Assembly (NCBI GenBank): GCA_015231795.1
Contig: JADGAX010000001.1
Coordinates: forward strand, 124,001-188,000
Source of the DNA: Alphaproteobacteria bacterium
Lineage (GTDB): Bacteria > Pseudomonadota > Alphaproteobacteria > Rhodospirillales > WMHbin7
Direction of reading: 5' to 3'
DNA length: 64,000 bases
Position numbers and translations under genes: made by a program
Part shown: in pieces, positions 51,047 through 61,349 of the stretch
How positions within the stretch are numbered: position 1 is the first letter of the stretch
Layout of the letters: every line of letters starts with the position of its first letter
Notes under the pieces: model-generated
What the model was told of the DNA's origin: nothing
Database searches by the model: none
What the model saw: the letters and a program-made list of their open reading frames with translations, nothing else

Positions 51047-52725
51047 CCCAGTTCCTGATCGACAACATGGCGCCCATGATGTTCGCGGCCCTGGTGGTGT
51101 TCTTGCTGCTGGGCTATCCGGTGGCTTTCGCCCTGGCCGCCAATGGATTGATGTTCGGCATGATCGGCATCGAGCTTGGGCTGCTGACGCCAAACCTATT
51201 GCAAGCACTCCCGCAGCGCATCTTCGGCATCATGTCCAACGACACGCTGCTGGCCATTCCCTTCTTCACTTTCATGGGGCTGGTTCTTGAACGCAGCGGC
51301 ATGGCCGAGGATTTGCTGGATACGGTCGGCCAGCTATTCGGCACCATGCGCGGCGGCTTGGCTTTCGCCGTCATCTTCGTCGGCGCGTTGCTGGCCGCCA
51401 CCACCGGCGTCGTCGCCGCCTCGGTGATTTCCATGGGGCTTATCTCGCTGCCCATCATGCTGCGCTACGGCTATGACCGCAGGCTGGCCTCCGGCGTCAT
51501 CGCCGCCTCGGGCACCTTGGCGCAGATCATTCCGCCTTCTCTGGTGCTGATCATCATGGCCGATCAGTTGGGTCGCTCGGTGGGCGACATGTATCAGGGC
51601 GCCTTCATTCCCGGTCTGGTCCTGACCTCCTTCTACGCCATCTATGTCTTGTCGGTGACCATCTTCAATCCCAAGGCCGCGCCGGCCCTGCCGTTTGAGG
51701 CGCGCACGATCAAGGAAGATGACGGGTCGGCGGGCTACCCTTCCGTCGTGGCGATTACCGGACTTTGCGCGGGAACGGCTTGGCTGCTGACCCAATTCCT
51801 CGATCCCATTCTTGCCATGTTCCTGCCAGTGCTGGCTTTGTATCTGCTGGTCGTTCTGCACAAAGCCTTGGGGATGCGCCTGATCAGCCGCATGGCCCAG
51901 CAGGTGGTTATCGTGATGGTGCCGCCGCTTGCGCTGATCTTCCTGGTTTTGGGCACCATCTTTTTGGGTATCGCCACGCCGACCGAGGGTGGCGCCATGG
52001 GGGCAGCCGGTGCTTTGATCATGGCCTTCGCAAAGCAGAAACTGTCCATCAGCTTGATGAAACAGGCCATGGAAAGCACGGCCAAGCTGACCTCTTTCGT
52101 CGTTTTCATCCTGGTCGGTTCGACGGTGTTCGGTTTGGTCTTCCGCGGCGTGAACGGCGATCTGTGGGTCGAGCATCTGTTGCTCGATCTGCCGGGCGGC
52201 CAGGTCGGCTTCCTGATCGTGGTGAATATCCTGATCTTCGTGCTGGCCTTCTTCCTCGATTTCTTCGAATTGGCCTTTATCGTCGTGCCGCTATTGGCGC
52301 CGGTGGCCGACAAACTGGGCATCGACCTGATCTGGTTCGGCGTGCTGTTGGGCGTGAATATGCAAACCTCGTTCATGCATCCGCCCTTTGGCTTTGCGCT
52401 ATTCTATTTGCGCAGCGTGGCGCCCACGCAAGATTACGTCGACAAAGTCACGGGCAAGCTGACGGCGCGCATTACGACGGGGCAAATCTATTGGGGCGCC
52501 GTGCCCTTTGTGGTGATCCAGGTCATCATGGTTTGCGTCCTGATTTTCCTGCCCGATCTGGTGCTGGGATCGCTAGACGATCAGAAGAAGATCGATCCTT
52601 CGAAGATCGAATTGAACTTCACGCCCGAGGAATATGGAACGCCGATGTTCGAGGACAACAAGCCCGAGGGGGAAGGTGACGAAGCGGTCCCCGCCGGTGA
52701 GGATGAGCCGAAAAAACCGCAATAG
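51043..52725 (+). CDS. TRAP transporter large membrane subunit (DctM family)
   Basis: The transport subunit driven by a sodium or proton gradient. The 560 residues are longer than usual DctM (about 430). The core has LLGYPVAFALAANGLMFG, MSNDTLLAIPFFTFMGLVLE, GVVAASVISMGLISLPIML, GTLAQIIPPSLVLIIMADQ, IATPTEGGAMGAAGALIMA and LGVNMQTSFMHPPFGFALFYL. An insert in the middle and an acidic, proline-rich tail (PEGEGDEAVPAGEDEPKKPQ) account for the extra length, as in the TakP-type mannitol/chloroaromatic subgroup. A bidirectional terminator follows, then the convergent receptor gene. Confidence 0.93.
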   Translation: MTQFLIDNMAPMMFAALVVFLLLGYPVAFALAANGLMFGMIGIELGLLTPNLLQALPQRIFGIMSNDTLLAIPFFTFMGLVLERSGMAEDLLDTVGQLFGTMRGGLAFAVIFVGALLAATTGVVAASVISMGLISLPIMLRYGYDRRLASGVIAASGTLAQIIPPSLVLIIMADQLGRSVGDMYQGAFIPGLVLTSFYAIYVLSVTIFNPKAAPALPFEARTIKEDDGSAGYPSVVAITGLCAGTAWLLTQFLDPILAMFLPVLALYLLVVLHKALGMRLISRMAQQVVIVMVPPLALIFLVLGTIFLGIATPTEGGAMGAAGALIMAFAKQKLSISLMKQAMESTAKLTSFVVFILVGSTVFGLVFRGVNGDLWVEHLLLDLPGGQVGFLIVVNILIFVLAFFLDFFELAFIVVPLLAPVADKLGIDLIWFGVLLGVNMQTSFMHPPFGFALFYLRSVAPTQDYVDKVTGKLTARITTGQIYWGAVPFVVIQVIMVCVLIFLPDLVLGSLDDQKKIDPSKIELNFTPEEYGTPMFEDNKPEGEGDEAVPAGEDEPKKPQ

Positions 52726-52747
52726 ATTCTGGCGAAACCGTACAGTC

Positions 52748-52781
52748 AAAAAAAGCCCCGCTCGCGAGAGCGGGGCTTTTC
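52748..52781. terminator. Bidirectional terminator between TRAP large subunit and dctP
   Basis: A-run, then AGCCCCGCTC, loop GCGA, GAGCGGGGCT and a T-run: a ten-pair stem with poly-A before and poly-T after, a classic two-way terminator between convergent genes. Confidence 0.92.
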
Positions 52782-52806
52782 GTTAGGCTGTCAGCCCTTG
52801 CGGGGC

Positions 52807-53991
<1,185 letters not shown>

Positions 53992-54057
53992 TCATACACC
54001 TGGGCATTCTTTTGTGTAGATAAAAGCTATTGATTCAAAAAACTGTGCAGTGCGGTA

Positions 54058-54066
54058 GGTATTACC
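54058..54066. promoter_or_regulatory. GGTATTACC site upstream of dctP
   Basis: Reverse complement of the site at 50384-50392. It lies 145 bases before the dctP start codon. The 200-base gap from dctP to the bpt end otherwise contains AT-rich promoter-like sequence without a clear consensus. Confidence 0.3.
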
Positions 54067-54113
54067 AGTTTCTCGGAGTGGCTTTGCAAGAAGTCCTCTT
54101 TAGACCTGGAAAA

Positions 54114-54830
54114 TCACATCGGCGTCCATCCGGCCGGGCCAAAGGCTTCCATCGGTTTGAAGCGGGCCTTGTAGGCCATCTTGCGGCTTTCCGCGATCCA
54201 ATATCCCAGATAGACATAGGGCAAGCCCAGGCGATTGGCTTCCTCGATCAGCCATAAAACGATGCGGGTGCCCAGGCTGCGTCCAGGATCCTCCGTTTCA
54301 TAGAAGCTATAGACGGCGGACAGGCCGTCGCTTAAGCAATCGCCCAGACAGGCGCCCAGCAATCTGTTGTCGGGGCCGCGCAACTCGATCATGAAACTTT
54401 CGATCGGGCTGTCCTCGATCATCGAACGGTAGTCGTAGAATCCCATCAGCGCCATGTCGCTTCCCGAATGGCGGGCATCCTGATAGCGGGTGAACAGGCG
54501 GTATTGTTCGCTGGTGGCGCGTGCCGGTCCCCTTATGATCGTGACATCCTGCGCGGCGTTGCGGATGCGGCGCATGGTGCGGTCGGGCTTGAATTCGCTG
54601 GCCAGAATGCGCACCGGAATGCAGGCCCGGCAGTTCGGACAGGCGGGCGCGTAGGCGATGGCGTGGCTGCGCCTGAAACCTGCCTTGGACAAAGATTCAT
54701 GCAGGTTCTTGCCGTCCGGGCCGCTTAGCTCGGTCACCAGCTTGCGCTCGAAGCGGCCTTCCAGATACGGGCAGGGCAGCGGCGCCGTGGTGTAAAAGAA
54801 ATGGGGGTTCTTGAGAGCGACATGGTCCAT
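54114..54830 (-). CDS. bpt: Aspartate/glutamate leucyltransferase (N-end rule)
   Basis: Transfers leucine from its tRNA to proteins with N-terminal Asp or Glu, marking them for ClpAPS degradation. The 238 residues carry the N-terminal CPYLEGR segment, the cysteine cluster ACPNCRACIPVRI, and the ATE-type C-terminal domain (SAVYSFYETEDPGRSLG, then LPYVYLGYWIAESRKMAYK). The length and double cysteine pattern fit Bpt. Its operon partner is unclear; it lies 44 bases after the RDD gene. Confidence 0.93.
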   Translation of the reverse strand: MDHVALKNPHFFYTTAPLPCPYLEGRFERKLVTELSGPDGKNLHESLSKAGFRRSHAIAYAPACPNCRACIPVRILASEFKPDRTMRRIRNAAQDVTIIRGPARATSEQYRLFTRYQDARHSGSDMALMGFYDYRSMIEDSPIESFMIELRGPDNRLLGACLGDCLSDGLSAVYSFYETEDPGRSLGTRIVLWLIEEANRLGLPYVYLGYWIAESRKMAYKARFKPMEAFGPAGWTPM

Positions 54831-54874
54831 GAGTCAGATATTAAACCTGACGGGCCGGATTTCTAGTACCCGAA

Positions 54875-55342
54875 TTATCCCAGTTTTCTGACCGTCACGC
54901 TCGAAAGCATGTCGTGGATCAATCGTCCCTTGGCGTTGAACAGCCCCACCAGCAAGATCAACGGCGTGGCGATCAGGACCGAGGCGTAGAACAGAAACAC
55001 CTGCAAGAAGGCCTGGAACATCATGGGGTTCTGCCCTTCATCCGTGACCAGACGCAACCCCATCATCCGCTGCCCCCAGGTGGATGCTTTCGAACCGCCG
55101 GCCAGGAAAGCGTAATAAAGCGCATTCACCGTCAGCCACAGAAAGGGCAGGGGCGCCCACAACAGTCCAAAGGTGGCGACGCCGCCCAGAATCAGAAACA
55201 GTCCCAAGGGCAAGGTAAGAAGGCCAGCAAAGAACAGATCGGCGAGATAAGCCGCCACTCGCCGCCACAGAACGCCATCGTAAGGCGTCAGATCATTCTT
55301 TGCCCGCTGTGGCGGATCGACGGAGACGGGCAGGGTTTGCAT
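54875..55342 (-). CDS. RDD-family membrane protein
   Basis: A 155-residue protein with three hydrophobic helices and the RDD layout: RRVAAYLADLFFAGLLTLPL (with Arg and Asp in helix 1), a second helix pair, and TWGQRMMGLRLVT after it. RDD proteins may act as small ion or solute exchangers, but their function is mostly unsettled. The start overlaps the motB stop by one base (TGATG), so it may be translated with the motor genes, which is an unusual partnership. Confidence 0.85.
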   Translation of the reverse strand: MQTLPVSVDPPQRAKNDLTPYDGVLWRRVAAYLADLFFAGLLTLPLGLFLILGGVATFGLLWAPLPFLWLTVNALYYAFLAGGSKASTWGQRMMGLRLVTDEGQNPMMFQAFLQVFLFYASVLIATPLILLVGLFNAKGRLIHDMLSSVTVRKLG

Positions 55343-56244
55343 CAGGGTTTTGCGGGTGGTTTGTCGTCGGTCATTTCATGTTCGCGCAGCAGCACGATGG
55401 AAATGCGCCGGTTTCTTTGCGAGCGCGGATCGTCCTTGATCATAGGTTCGCGGTCGGCCTTGCCGATCACGCGCGCGATGCGCTTTTCCGGCATTCCGGA
55501 ATCCAGCAGGGCGCGGCGGCTGGCCAGGGCGCGGTCGCTGGACAGTTCCCAATTGCCGTATTGGGGGTTGCGCGCATAGGGGATGGAATCGGTATGGCCG
55601 GAAATGGCGATCTGCTGGGGCATTTGCATCACGACCTTGCCGATCAGTTCCAGCAGTTTTGCCGCCTTGGGGGTCATGGAGGCCGAACCGCTGTCGAACA
55701 TGGCTTGGCGCTCATTGTCCACGATCTGGATGCGCAAACCTTCGGGCGTGTTGTCCAGCAGAACGCTGTCCTTCAACTGAATCAAATCGGGGCTGGCTTG
55801 CACCGCCTGGCGGATCACGCGCTGCGCCTCGCGAAACGACTGCTCTTCCTTTTCCGCCTGCATTTGCTGATATTCTTCATCGGTCATGCCCGACTGGTCT
55901 TGCGGCTTGTCGTCTTGCGATTTGCCCATCACCGGCGGCGGCAGTTCCAGATTGACCGTGGGGGCCGACGAGCTTTGCGGCATGGCGCCTTCTTCGCCCA
56001 TCACCTGGCCGCCCAGCATGCCGCCGGCGCCGCTGGTGGTACGCGACACGGTCTGCGGAGCGAAATAGTTCGAGATGCCTTTCAACTGCTCCTCGGTCAC
56101 GGCGTTCAACAGCCAAAGCAACAGAAAGAAAGCCATCATCGCGGTCACGAAGTCGGCATAGGCCACCTTCCAAGCGCCGCCATGGGCGGCCGCGTGACCT
56201 TTCTTTATTCGCTTGATGATGATAGGGCGACCGTCATCGGCCAT
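55342..56244 (-). CDS. motB: Flagellar stator protein MotB
   Basis: Anchors the proton-driven stator to peptidoglycan. The 300 residues have a basic N-terminus (RIKKGHAAAHG), the single membrane helix with the proton-binding Asp in KVAYADFVTAMMAFFLLLWL, a Pro/Gln-rich linker (about 90-150) and the OmpA-like domain (ISGHTDSIPYA, then WELSSDRALASRRALLDSG and RNRRISIVLL). Six bases separate it from motA. Both lie in one operon, which shows that the cell is motile by flagella. Confidence 0.96.
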   Translation of the reverse strand: MADDGRPIIIKRIKKGHAAAHGGAWKVAYADFVTAMMAFFLLLWLLNAVTEEQLKGISNYFAPQTVSRTTSGAGGMLGGQVMGEEGAMPQSSSAPTVNLELPPPVMGKSQDDKPQDQSGMTDEEYQQMQAEKEEQSFREAQRVIRQAVQASPDLIQLKDSVLLDNTPEGLRIQIVDNERQAMFDSGSASMTPKAAKLLELIGKVVMQMPQQIAISGHTDSIPYARNPQYGNWELSSDRALASRRALLDSGMPEKRIARVIGKADREPMIKDDPRSQRNRRISIVLLREHEMTDDKPPAKP

Positions 56245-56250
56245 GAGACA

Positions 56251-57111
56251 TCAATCCGGCGGCACATTGGCGAGATATTCTTCCACTTCCTTGAAGCTGG
56301 GCTTCACGGTGTGCGGAAGAATTTTGCGGGCGAACTCGATCGAGACCTGCGGCGCGTAGCCTTGCATATGGGCCAGCAGACCGGCCTTGATGCACATCAG
56401 ATACATGCTTTCGGTATTGAAGTTCTGTTCCAGATTGCGCCCGAAGGCGGCGAAGAAACCATAGGACAAAAGCACGCCCATGAAAGTGCCGACCAGGGCG
56501 GCGCCGATCAGGTGGCCCAGCACTTCCGGTGGCTCGGTGATCGATCCCATGGTGTGAATCACGCCCAGCACGGCGGCCACGATGCCCAGGGCGGGCATGG
56601 CGTCGGCCATGTTGGTGATAGCGCCTGAAATGGCGTGCATTTCGTTGTGATGGGATTCGATCTCGCCGTCGATGATCGATTCCATCTCATGGGCGTTGTT
56701 GGTGCCCAGGGTCAGAAGGCGCAGATAGTCGCACAGGAACTCGACCAGATGATGGTCCTTAGAGAATCCCGGAAATTTGGTGAAGAGCGAGCTTTCCTCG
56801 GGCTTCTCGACGTGGCTTTCCAGCGCCAGATCGCCCTTGGTCTTGGCCAGCTTAAATATGGCGTAAAGCATGGCCAGCAGCTCAAGATAGCTGGCTTTGG
56901 AAAAACGCGATCCCTTGAAGACCTTGCCGATGTTCTTGGCGACGCCGGTCACGACCTGCTTTGGATTGCCGATCATGAAACTGCCGAAGGCGGCGCCCAG
57001 AATGATCATGAATTCGAACGGCTGCCACAGCACGTCCAGATGGCCGCCGGGGATTGCATAGCCGCCAATGACCGAGACGATAACTACGACGAAACCAATG
57101 ATAGCGAACAT
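56251..57111 (-). CDS. motA: Flagellar stator protein MotA
   Basis: The proton-channel subunit of the flagellar motor. The 286 residues show four membrane helices, MFAIIGFVVVIVSVIGGYAI at the start, a cytosolic loop with the conserved charged region near residues 75-170 (KFPGFSKDHHLVEFLCDYLRL), and the last two helices with MPALGIVAAVLGVIHTMGS and GTFMGVLLSYGFFAAF. It begins the motA-motB operon; the 205-base upstream gap to the flavin reductase holds both promoters, with no clear flagellar sigma consensus. Confidence 0.96.
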   Translation of the reverse strand: MFAIIGFVVVIVSVIGGYAIPGGHLDVLWQPFEFMIILGAAFGSFMIGNPKQVVTGVAKNIGKVFKGSRFSKASYLELLAMLYAIFKLAKTKGDLALESHVEKPEESSLFTKFPGFSKDHHLVEFLCDYLRLLTLGTNNAHEMESIIDGEIESHHNEMHAISGAITNMADAMPALGIVAAVLGVIHTMGSITEPPEVLGHLIGAALVGTFMGVLLSYGFFAAFGRNLEQNFNTESMYLMCIKAGLLAHMQGYAPQVSIEFARKILPHTVKPSFKEVEEYLANVPPD

Positions 57112-57316
57112 GTGATTTCGGGGTCCCCGTGGCTTTTGACCGCTAAATCTTGTGTTGTTTATTGTGCGACTGCGACATTAGCTTACCCGGCTCTGAAAAA
57201 GAAGCGGGTTTTATGACATCCGGCTCATTTCAAGCCGCTCCCTGGCCGAAAGTCCAGTTTCGCAAACCCGCTGAATAAGGTATGTAGAGCTTCATTCCCA
57301 AGATCGAGAGAGCGAC

Positions 57317-57796
57317 ATGGTGATTGATTCTCGCAGTTTTCGCAAGGCATTGGGCTGTTTCGCCACCGGCGTGACCGTGGTGGCCGCCACCGACGGCGAG
57401 GGCAAACCCGTAGGGGTGACGATCAGTTCCTTCGCTTCCCTGTCGCTTGAACCGCCTTTGGTCCTGTTTTGCCTGGGGCTGAGCACCAGTAATGTCGAAA
57501 CCTTTCGAAAGGCATCGAATTTCTCGGTGAACGTTCTGCGCAGCGATCAGCGGGAATTGTCGATTCGTTTTGCCAGCCGCATGACCGACAAATGGAGCGA
57601 GGTCGAGTATGTCGCGGGCGAGGCCACGGGCGCTCCGGTCATCTCGCATTGTCTGGCTTCGATCGAATGCACGCTTGAAAAGGAATATGTCGAGGGCGAC
57701 CATGTGATCCTGATCGGTCGCGTGCAGACGCTCGATTACGATCCGGGCGGCCAGCCTTTGCTCTATTTCCGGGGCAATTACGCGGAACTCGCGTAA
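57317..57796 (+). CDS. Flavin reductase domain protein (HpaC/RutF-like)
   Basis: Probably reduces FMN or FAD with NAD(P)H for a partner monooxygenase. The 159 residues are the single flavin_reduct domain: SFRKALGCFATGVTVVAATD, VTISSFASLSLEPPLVLFCL, NFSVNVL and the C-terminal HVILIGRVQTL with GQPLLYFRGNYAEL. No monooxygenase gene adjoins it, so the partner is not evident. A GAGAGAG ribosome site precedes the ATG. It is divergent from motA. Confidence 0.88.
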   Translation: MVIDSRSFRKALGCFATGVTVVAATDGEGKPVGVTISSFASLSLEPPLVLFCLGLSTSNVETFRKASNFSVNVLRSDQRELSIRFASRMTDKWSEVEYVAGEATGAPVISHCLASIECTLEKEYVEGDHVILIGRVQTLDYDPGGQPLLYFRGNYAELA

Positions 57797-57821
57797 TCGC
57801 CGACGGTTCAACCTGGGCGTT

Positions 57822-60221
57822 CTAATTTCCAACCGGCGCGGGCCAGAGCACCAATTCCTCCGCTTTGCCTCGCCCGTCCAGCTTGAGATAGCTTCCTTCG
57901 CGCCACATCTTCAGCAGATCGTCGTAATGACGCGACAACGGGTTGCCCGATTGACCCGAGGCGATGATGAATCTTGAATTCGCCGGGTCGTGCAAATCAT
58001 AGACGGCGCGCAGTCCGGCGCCGTGGACATGGCGGAAATTGCCAAAGGCGTAGGTGCCGCGATTGAGGCTGGAGCCGTCGCCATCGGTTTCGATCGAGGG
58101 GGCGATCCAAGATTCGGGCAAAGGCAGGCGCTCAAGAATGCCGTGCGGGAATTTCGCCCGGTGCGCCGTTCCCCACTTCCATTTCGCCATGTCGGCGCCA
58201 AAGTCGCGCGATAAGCGCCTGAGCGCCTCTTCCAGCGCCCGCGTGACGATTTCCTGACAGTCTTCCGTTTGGTCCTTGGTGGCGACGTTGTCGCACCAGA
58301 CATTGTTGTCGCTCAAAGTCTTCGCGATCAATTGCGGCTTGAGGGCATGGCTCCAGGCGTTGAACAGGCGGTCGGGTTCCTTCTTGTCGGCTGTCCTCAA
58401 TTCGTCGGCAAAAAGGCCTCGTTGGATTTCCTCGGCCCAGGCGGCGAAGATCAGCGGTTCGGGCAGGTCGCGAGCCATGCTGCCATCCCAGTCGGCAACC
58501 ATGCCCAGCGCTTTCTTCCCATCCAAGCCCGGCGGCGAAACAGTGAGAAGGTGAGGTTTCAAAAGCAGAAAGGCCGCCGACAGACTATCCATCTGATAAG
58601 CGCTCATATCGTCTGGGCCGTGCTGGGTTTTGGCGGCCAGCAGTTCGGAGATCCGACCAGCGCGCAGGTTATCCGGCCAGTTGCTGGCTAGGTGATGCGG
58701 ATAATCTTCGGGTGCCAAGCGGTTGTTGGCGTTCGACAGCGCGCCATCCGCCGGATTGTGAAGGGCGGGGAGGGCATTGGCCGGAATGAATCCCTTCCAA
58801 TCGGCGCTGCCGTCGGAGCCGGGTCTTGGCATGTCGGGCGAGGCGTTCCCCGCCCGCAGTGGGACCAGTCCCGTTTGCACGAGGCCGATATTGCCATCGT
58901 CCGCCGCATAGGCGACATATTGAGCCGGGGCCTGAAACAAGGCCAGGGCTTGCAGAAAATCGACGCTGTTTTGCGCCAGGCTCATCTTGCGCAGGGCTTC
59001 TGGCGTTTTGTCGGCCGGGTTGAGAAAGGTTCCCGCCAGCGAGAAGATCGCATCCGAGGGAGCTTCCCTTTCGCTTAGAACGTCGGAAATCACCGGGCCG
59101 TGCCGTGTTTCTCGGATATCGAACGGCATGTCCGCCTCGCCCTTGATCGAAATGATCTCGCGACGCACGCTATAGGGGGCGGGGCCGTCAGGCGTCATAT
59201 AGCGGCTTTTGTCGCCATCGGTGTCCGGCCTTTCGACGAACAGGTCCATGGTGTCGGTGTGTGAACTGGTCAAACCCCAGGCGACATGCTTGTTCTGTCC
59301 CAGGAACACGAAGGGCGAACCGGGCACCGTGCCGCCCTTTACCGATAGGCCGGGCGCTTCCAGACTGGCCAGATACCAAAGAATCGGCGCCTGGAAATTC
59401 AAATGCGGATCATTGGCCAGCAAAGGTTTTCCGCTTGAAGTGCGGTTTCCCGCCAGGACCCAGGCGTTGGATGCCAGTTGCGGCGTCGAAAGCGGGGGCA
59501 GGCCCGCCAAAAGCCTGCTTGCCGACAAAGAGGCGACAGGTTGAAGCGATGGGGCGGACATCGGCGTCAGGTCATTGGCTCTCTCGAATCCCAACTGCTG
59601 GATCAGATTCAGGCTTAGCAATTCCTCGCGCCAGTTTCCCGCCAGTTGCAAAGCCATCACCCGCGGCCAAAGCAATGAATCGGAAGGTCGCCATGGTTTC
59701 GGATGAATGCCCGCCAGCAGGAATTCAAGAGGGGGCTGGCGGTTGAAATCCAACCCGGCGATCCAGGCGTTCACGCCAGCGGCATAGGACAAAAGAATTT
59801 GCCGCACAGGTTCATCCAGGGCGGCGAACGAACTTTCCACCTTGGATTCCAAGCCCAGGACCCGGAAGAAACGGTCGTTCGACAGCCCGGCCTTGCCAGC
59901 GATTTCCGACAATCTGCCGCTGGCGATACGGCGTTGCAAATCCATCTGCCACAAGCGGTCCTGGGCATGAGCATAGCCCAGTGCGAAATATGCATCCGCC
60001 TCGGTCTGCGCCTGGATGAAGGGGACGCCGTGGCGGTCGCGGGCGATGGTTGCCGGTTGGGAAAGCCCCAGTGTCTTGACGTCGCCCTCCGTCATGGGCA
60101 GCGATGTCTTCAGCCATTGCCAGCCGCCAAACACGACGCCCAGAGTGAGCAAGGTCAGAAGAATGAGCAATAGAGGCGGCAGGGCAATGCGCCCGCGCCG
60201 CCCCCGGCGGGAGGGAAACAT
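57822..60221 (-). CDS. Penicillin-acylase-family Ntn hydrolase
   Basis: A large periplasmic amidase or acylase of the S45 family, which matures by cutting itself. The 799 residues have an N-terminal hydrophobic helix (LPPLLLILLTLLTLGVVFGG) and then the alpha subunit (ARDRHGVPFIQAQTEADAYF, HAQDRLWQMDLQRRIA). The catalytic serine is Ser251 in QLASNAWVLAGNRT, the start of the beta subunit. GQNKHVAWGLTSSHTDTMDLF is the next family segment, and RGTYAFGNFRHVHGAGLRAV lies near the end. Natural substrates could be acyl-homoserine lactones, lactams or peptides; this cannot be decided here. Confidence 0.93.
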   Translation of the reverse strand: MFPSRRGRRGRIALPPLLLILLTLLTLGVVFGGWQWLKTSLPMTEGDVKTLGLSQPATIARDRHGVPFIQAQTEADAYFALGYAHAQDRLWQMDLQRRIASGRLSEIAGKAGLSNDRFFRVLGLESKVESSFAALDEPVRQILLSYAAGVNAWIAGLDFNRQPPLEFLLAGIHPKPWRPSDSLLWPRVMALQLAGNWREELLSLNLIQQLGFERANDLTPMSAPSLQPVASLSASRLLAGLPPLSTPQLASNAWVLAGNRTSSGKPLLANDPHLNFQAPILWYLASLEAPGLSVKGGTVPGSPFVFLGQNKHVAWGLTSSHTDTMDLFVERPDTDGDKSRYMTPDGPAPYSVRREIISIKGEADMPFDIRETRHGPVISDVLSEREAPSDAIFSLAGTFLNPADKTPEALRKMSLAQNSVDFLQALALFQAPAQYVAYAADDGNIGLVQTGLVPLRAGNASPDMPRPGSDGSADWKGFIPANALPALHNPADGALSNANNRLAPEDYPHHLASNWPDNLRAGRISELLAAKTQHGPDDMSAYQMDSLSAAFLLLKPHLLTVSPPGLDGKKALGMVADWDGSMARDLPEPLIFAAWAEEIQRGLFADELRTADKKEPDRLFNAWSHALKPQLIAKTLSDNNVWCDNVATKDQTEDCQEIVTRALEEALRRLSRDFGADMAKWKWGTAHRAKFPHGILERLPLPESWIAPSIETDGDGSSLNRGTYAFGNFRHVHGAGLRAVYDLHDPANSRFIIASGQSGNPLSRHYDDLLKMWREGSYLKLDGRGKAEELVLWPAPVGN

Positions 60222-60445
60222 TAAAAAGACACTCCGGGATTTTGATCTCTAGGCAGCGCGAAGATACTCTTTCGCCTCTTGCCGCGTCCAGTGCCGGGGT
60301 GTGACAAATGAACCAAGTTGGAAAATCCCCGCCATGTCCCAAAAACTCAAACATTCAGTTAAAATTGTTTATTAACAATATATTAATTAACCATATTAAT
60401 TCATTAAGTTATTTTTAATCGCTATTGGAATTTTGATTTTGCCGG

Positions 60446-60473
60446 TTGTTGGCCGACTGGGCGGCCATATAAT
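60446..60473 (+). promoter_or_regulatory. Candidate sigma-70 promoter for the alpha/beta hydrolase gene
   Basis: TTGTTG (60446-60451), 16 bases, TATAAT (60468-60473), 24 bases before the ATG. The preceding 80 bases are very AT-rich (60350-60435), which may act as an upstream activating stretch. Confidence 0.5.
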
Positions 60474-60497
60474 CGGGCAACGGTTCAGGGGGATGGG

Positions 60498-61349
60498 ATG
60501 AAGCAACGCTGGTTGCCGGTGCTGGGAACGCAAGGCTTTCGCAAGATGGCCTATACGGAATGGGGAGAGGGGGCGCCAGGCAAAAGAACGCTCATTTGCG
60601 TTCATGGCCTGACCAGGAACGGGCGCGATTTCGATGTCCTGGCCGAGGCCTTGTCGGATCGCTTCCGGGTGATTTGCCCCGATGTGGCGGGAAGGGGGCA
60701 AAGCGATTGGCTGGCCGATGCCTCTTTGTATGATTTTCCTCTCTATCTTTCCGATCTGGCGGCCTTGATCGCCAGGCTGGATGTCGAAGAGGTCGATTGG
60801 CTGGGCACCTCGATGGGGGGGCTGATAGGCCTTTTTATGGCCGTGCAGGCCAATACGCCCATCCGCCGCCTGATCTTGAACGATGTCGGCCCGAAGCTGG
60901 AAGGTTCAGCGCTGGCGCGCATCGCCAGCTATGTCGGCTACCGTCCTCTCTTCGCGGATGTCGCCAGCGCCGAAGCGCATTTCCGGCAGGTCCATGCGCC
61001 TTTCGGTTCGCTGACCGACCAACAATGGCGCCATTTGGCCGAAAGCAGCCTGCGCCCCGTGCCGGGTGGATTTGAATTCCATTACGATCCGAAGATCGCC
61101 GCAAGGTTCAAGGACGCTCCGGCGGGCGATGTCGATCTGTGGCCGGTTTGGCAGATGGTGACCTGTCCCGTTCTGGCGATCAGGGGCGAGGCGTCGGACT
61201 TGCTGGACGCGCAAACGCTTGAGCGGATGAAGGCCAGCAAGCCGGACGGGCGTTGCCAGATTCACGAGATCCCCGGCTGCGGACATGCGCCAGCCCTGAT
61301 GGATGCGGCGCAAATAGGCCTTATCCGCGATTGGCTGCTTTCTGCGTAG
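60498..61349 (+). CDS. Alpha/beta hydrolase
   Basis: A 283-residue cytosolic hydrolase of the alpha/beta fold. The oxyanion segment is VHGLTRNGRDFD, the nucleophile is Ser105 in WLGTSMGGLIGLF, and the catalytic His is in GCGHAPALMD near residue 266; the acid is probably in GEASDLLD. The nearest families include esterases and MenH-like enzymes, but the substrate is open. An AT-rich promoter region and a GGGGG ribosome site precede it. The last 29 bases overlap the end of the convergent EamA gene. Confidence 0.88.
   Translation: MKQRWLPVLGTQGFRKMAYTEWGEGAPGKRTLICVHGLTRNGRDFDVLAEALSDRFRVICPDVAGRGQSDWLADASLYDFPLYLSDLAALIARLDVEEVDWLGTSMGGLIGLFMAVQANTPIRRLILNDVGPKLEGSALARIASYVGYRPLFADVASAEAHFRQVHAPFGSLTDQQWRHLAESSLRPVPGGFEFHYDPKIAARFKDAPAGDVDLWPVWQMVTCPVLAIRGEASDLLDAQTLERMKASKPDGRCQIHEIPGCGHAPALMDAAQIGLIRDWLLSA

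Noticed and set aside
57112-57316. Flagellar sigma-28 promoter for motA
   Set aside because: TAAA and GCCGGGTAA elements exist on the minus strand but are 18 bases apart instead of about 15, and the second deviates from consensus.
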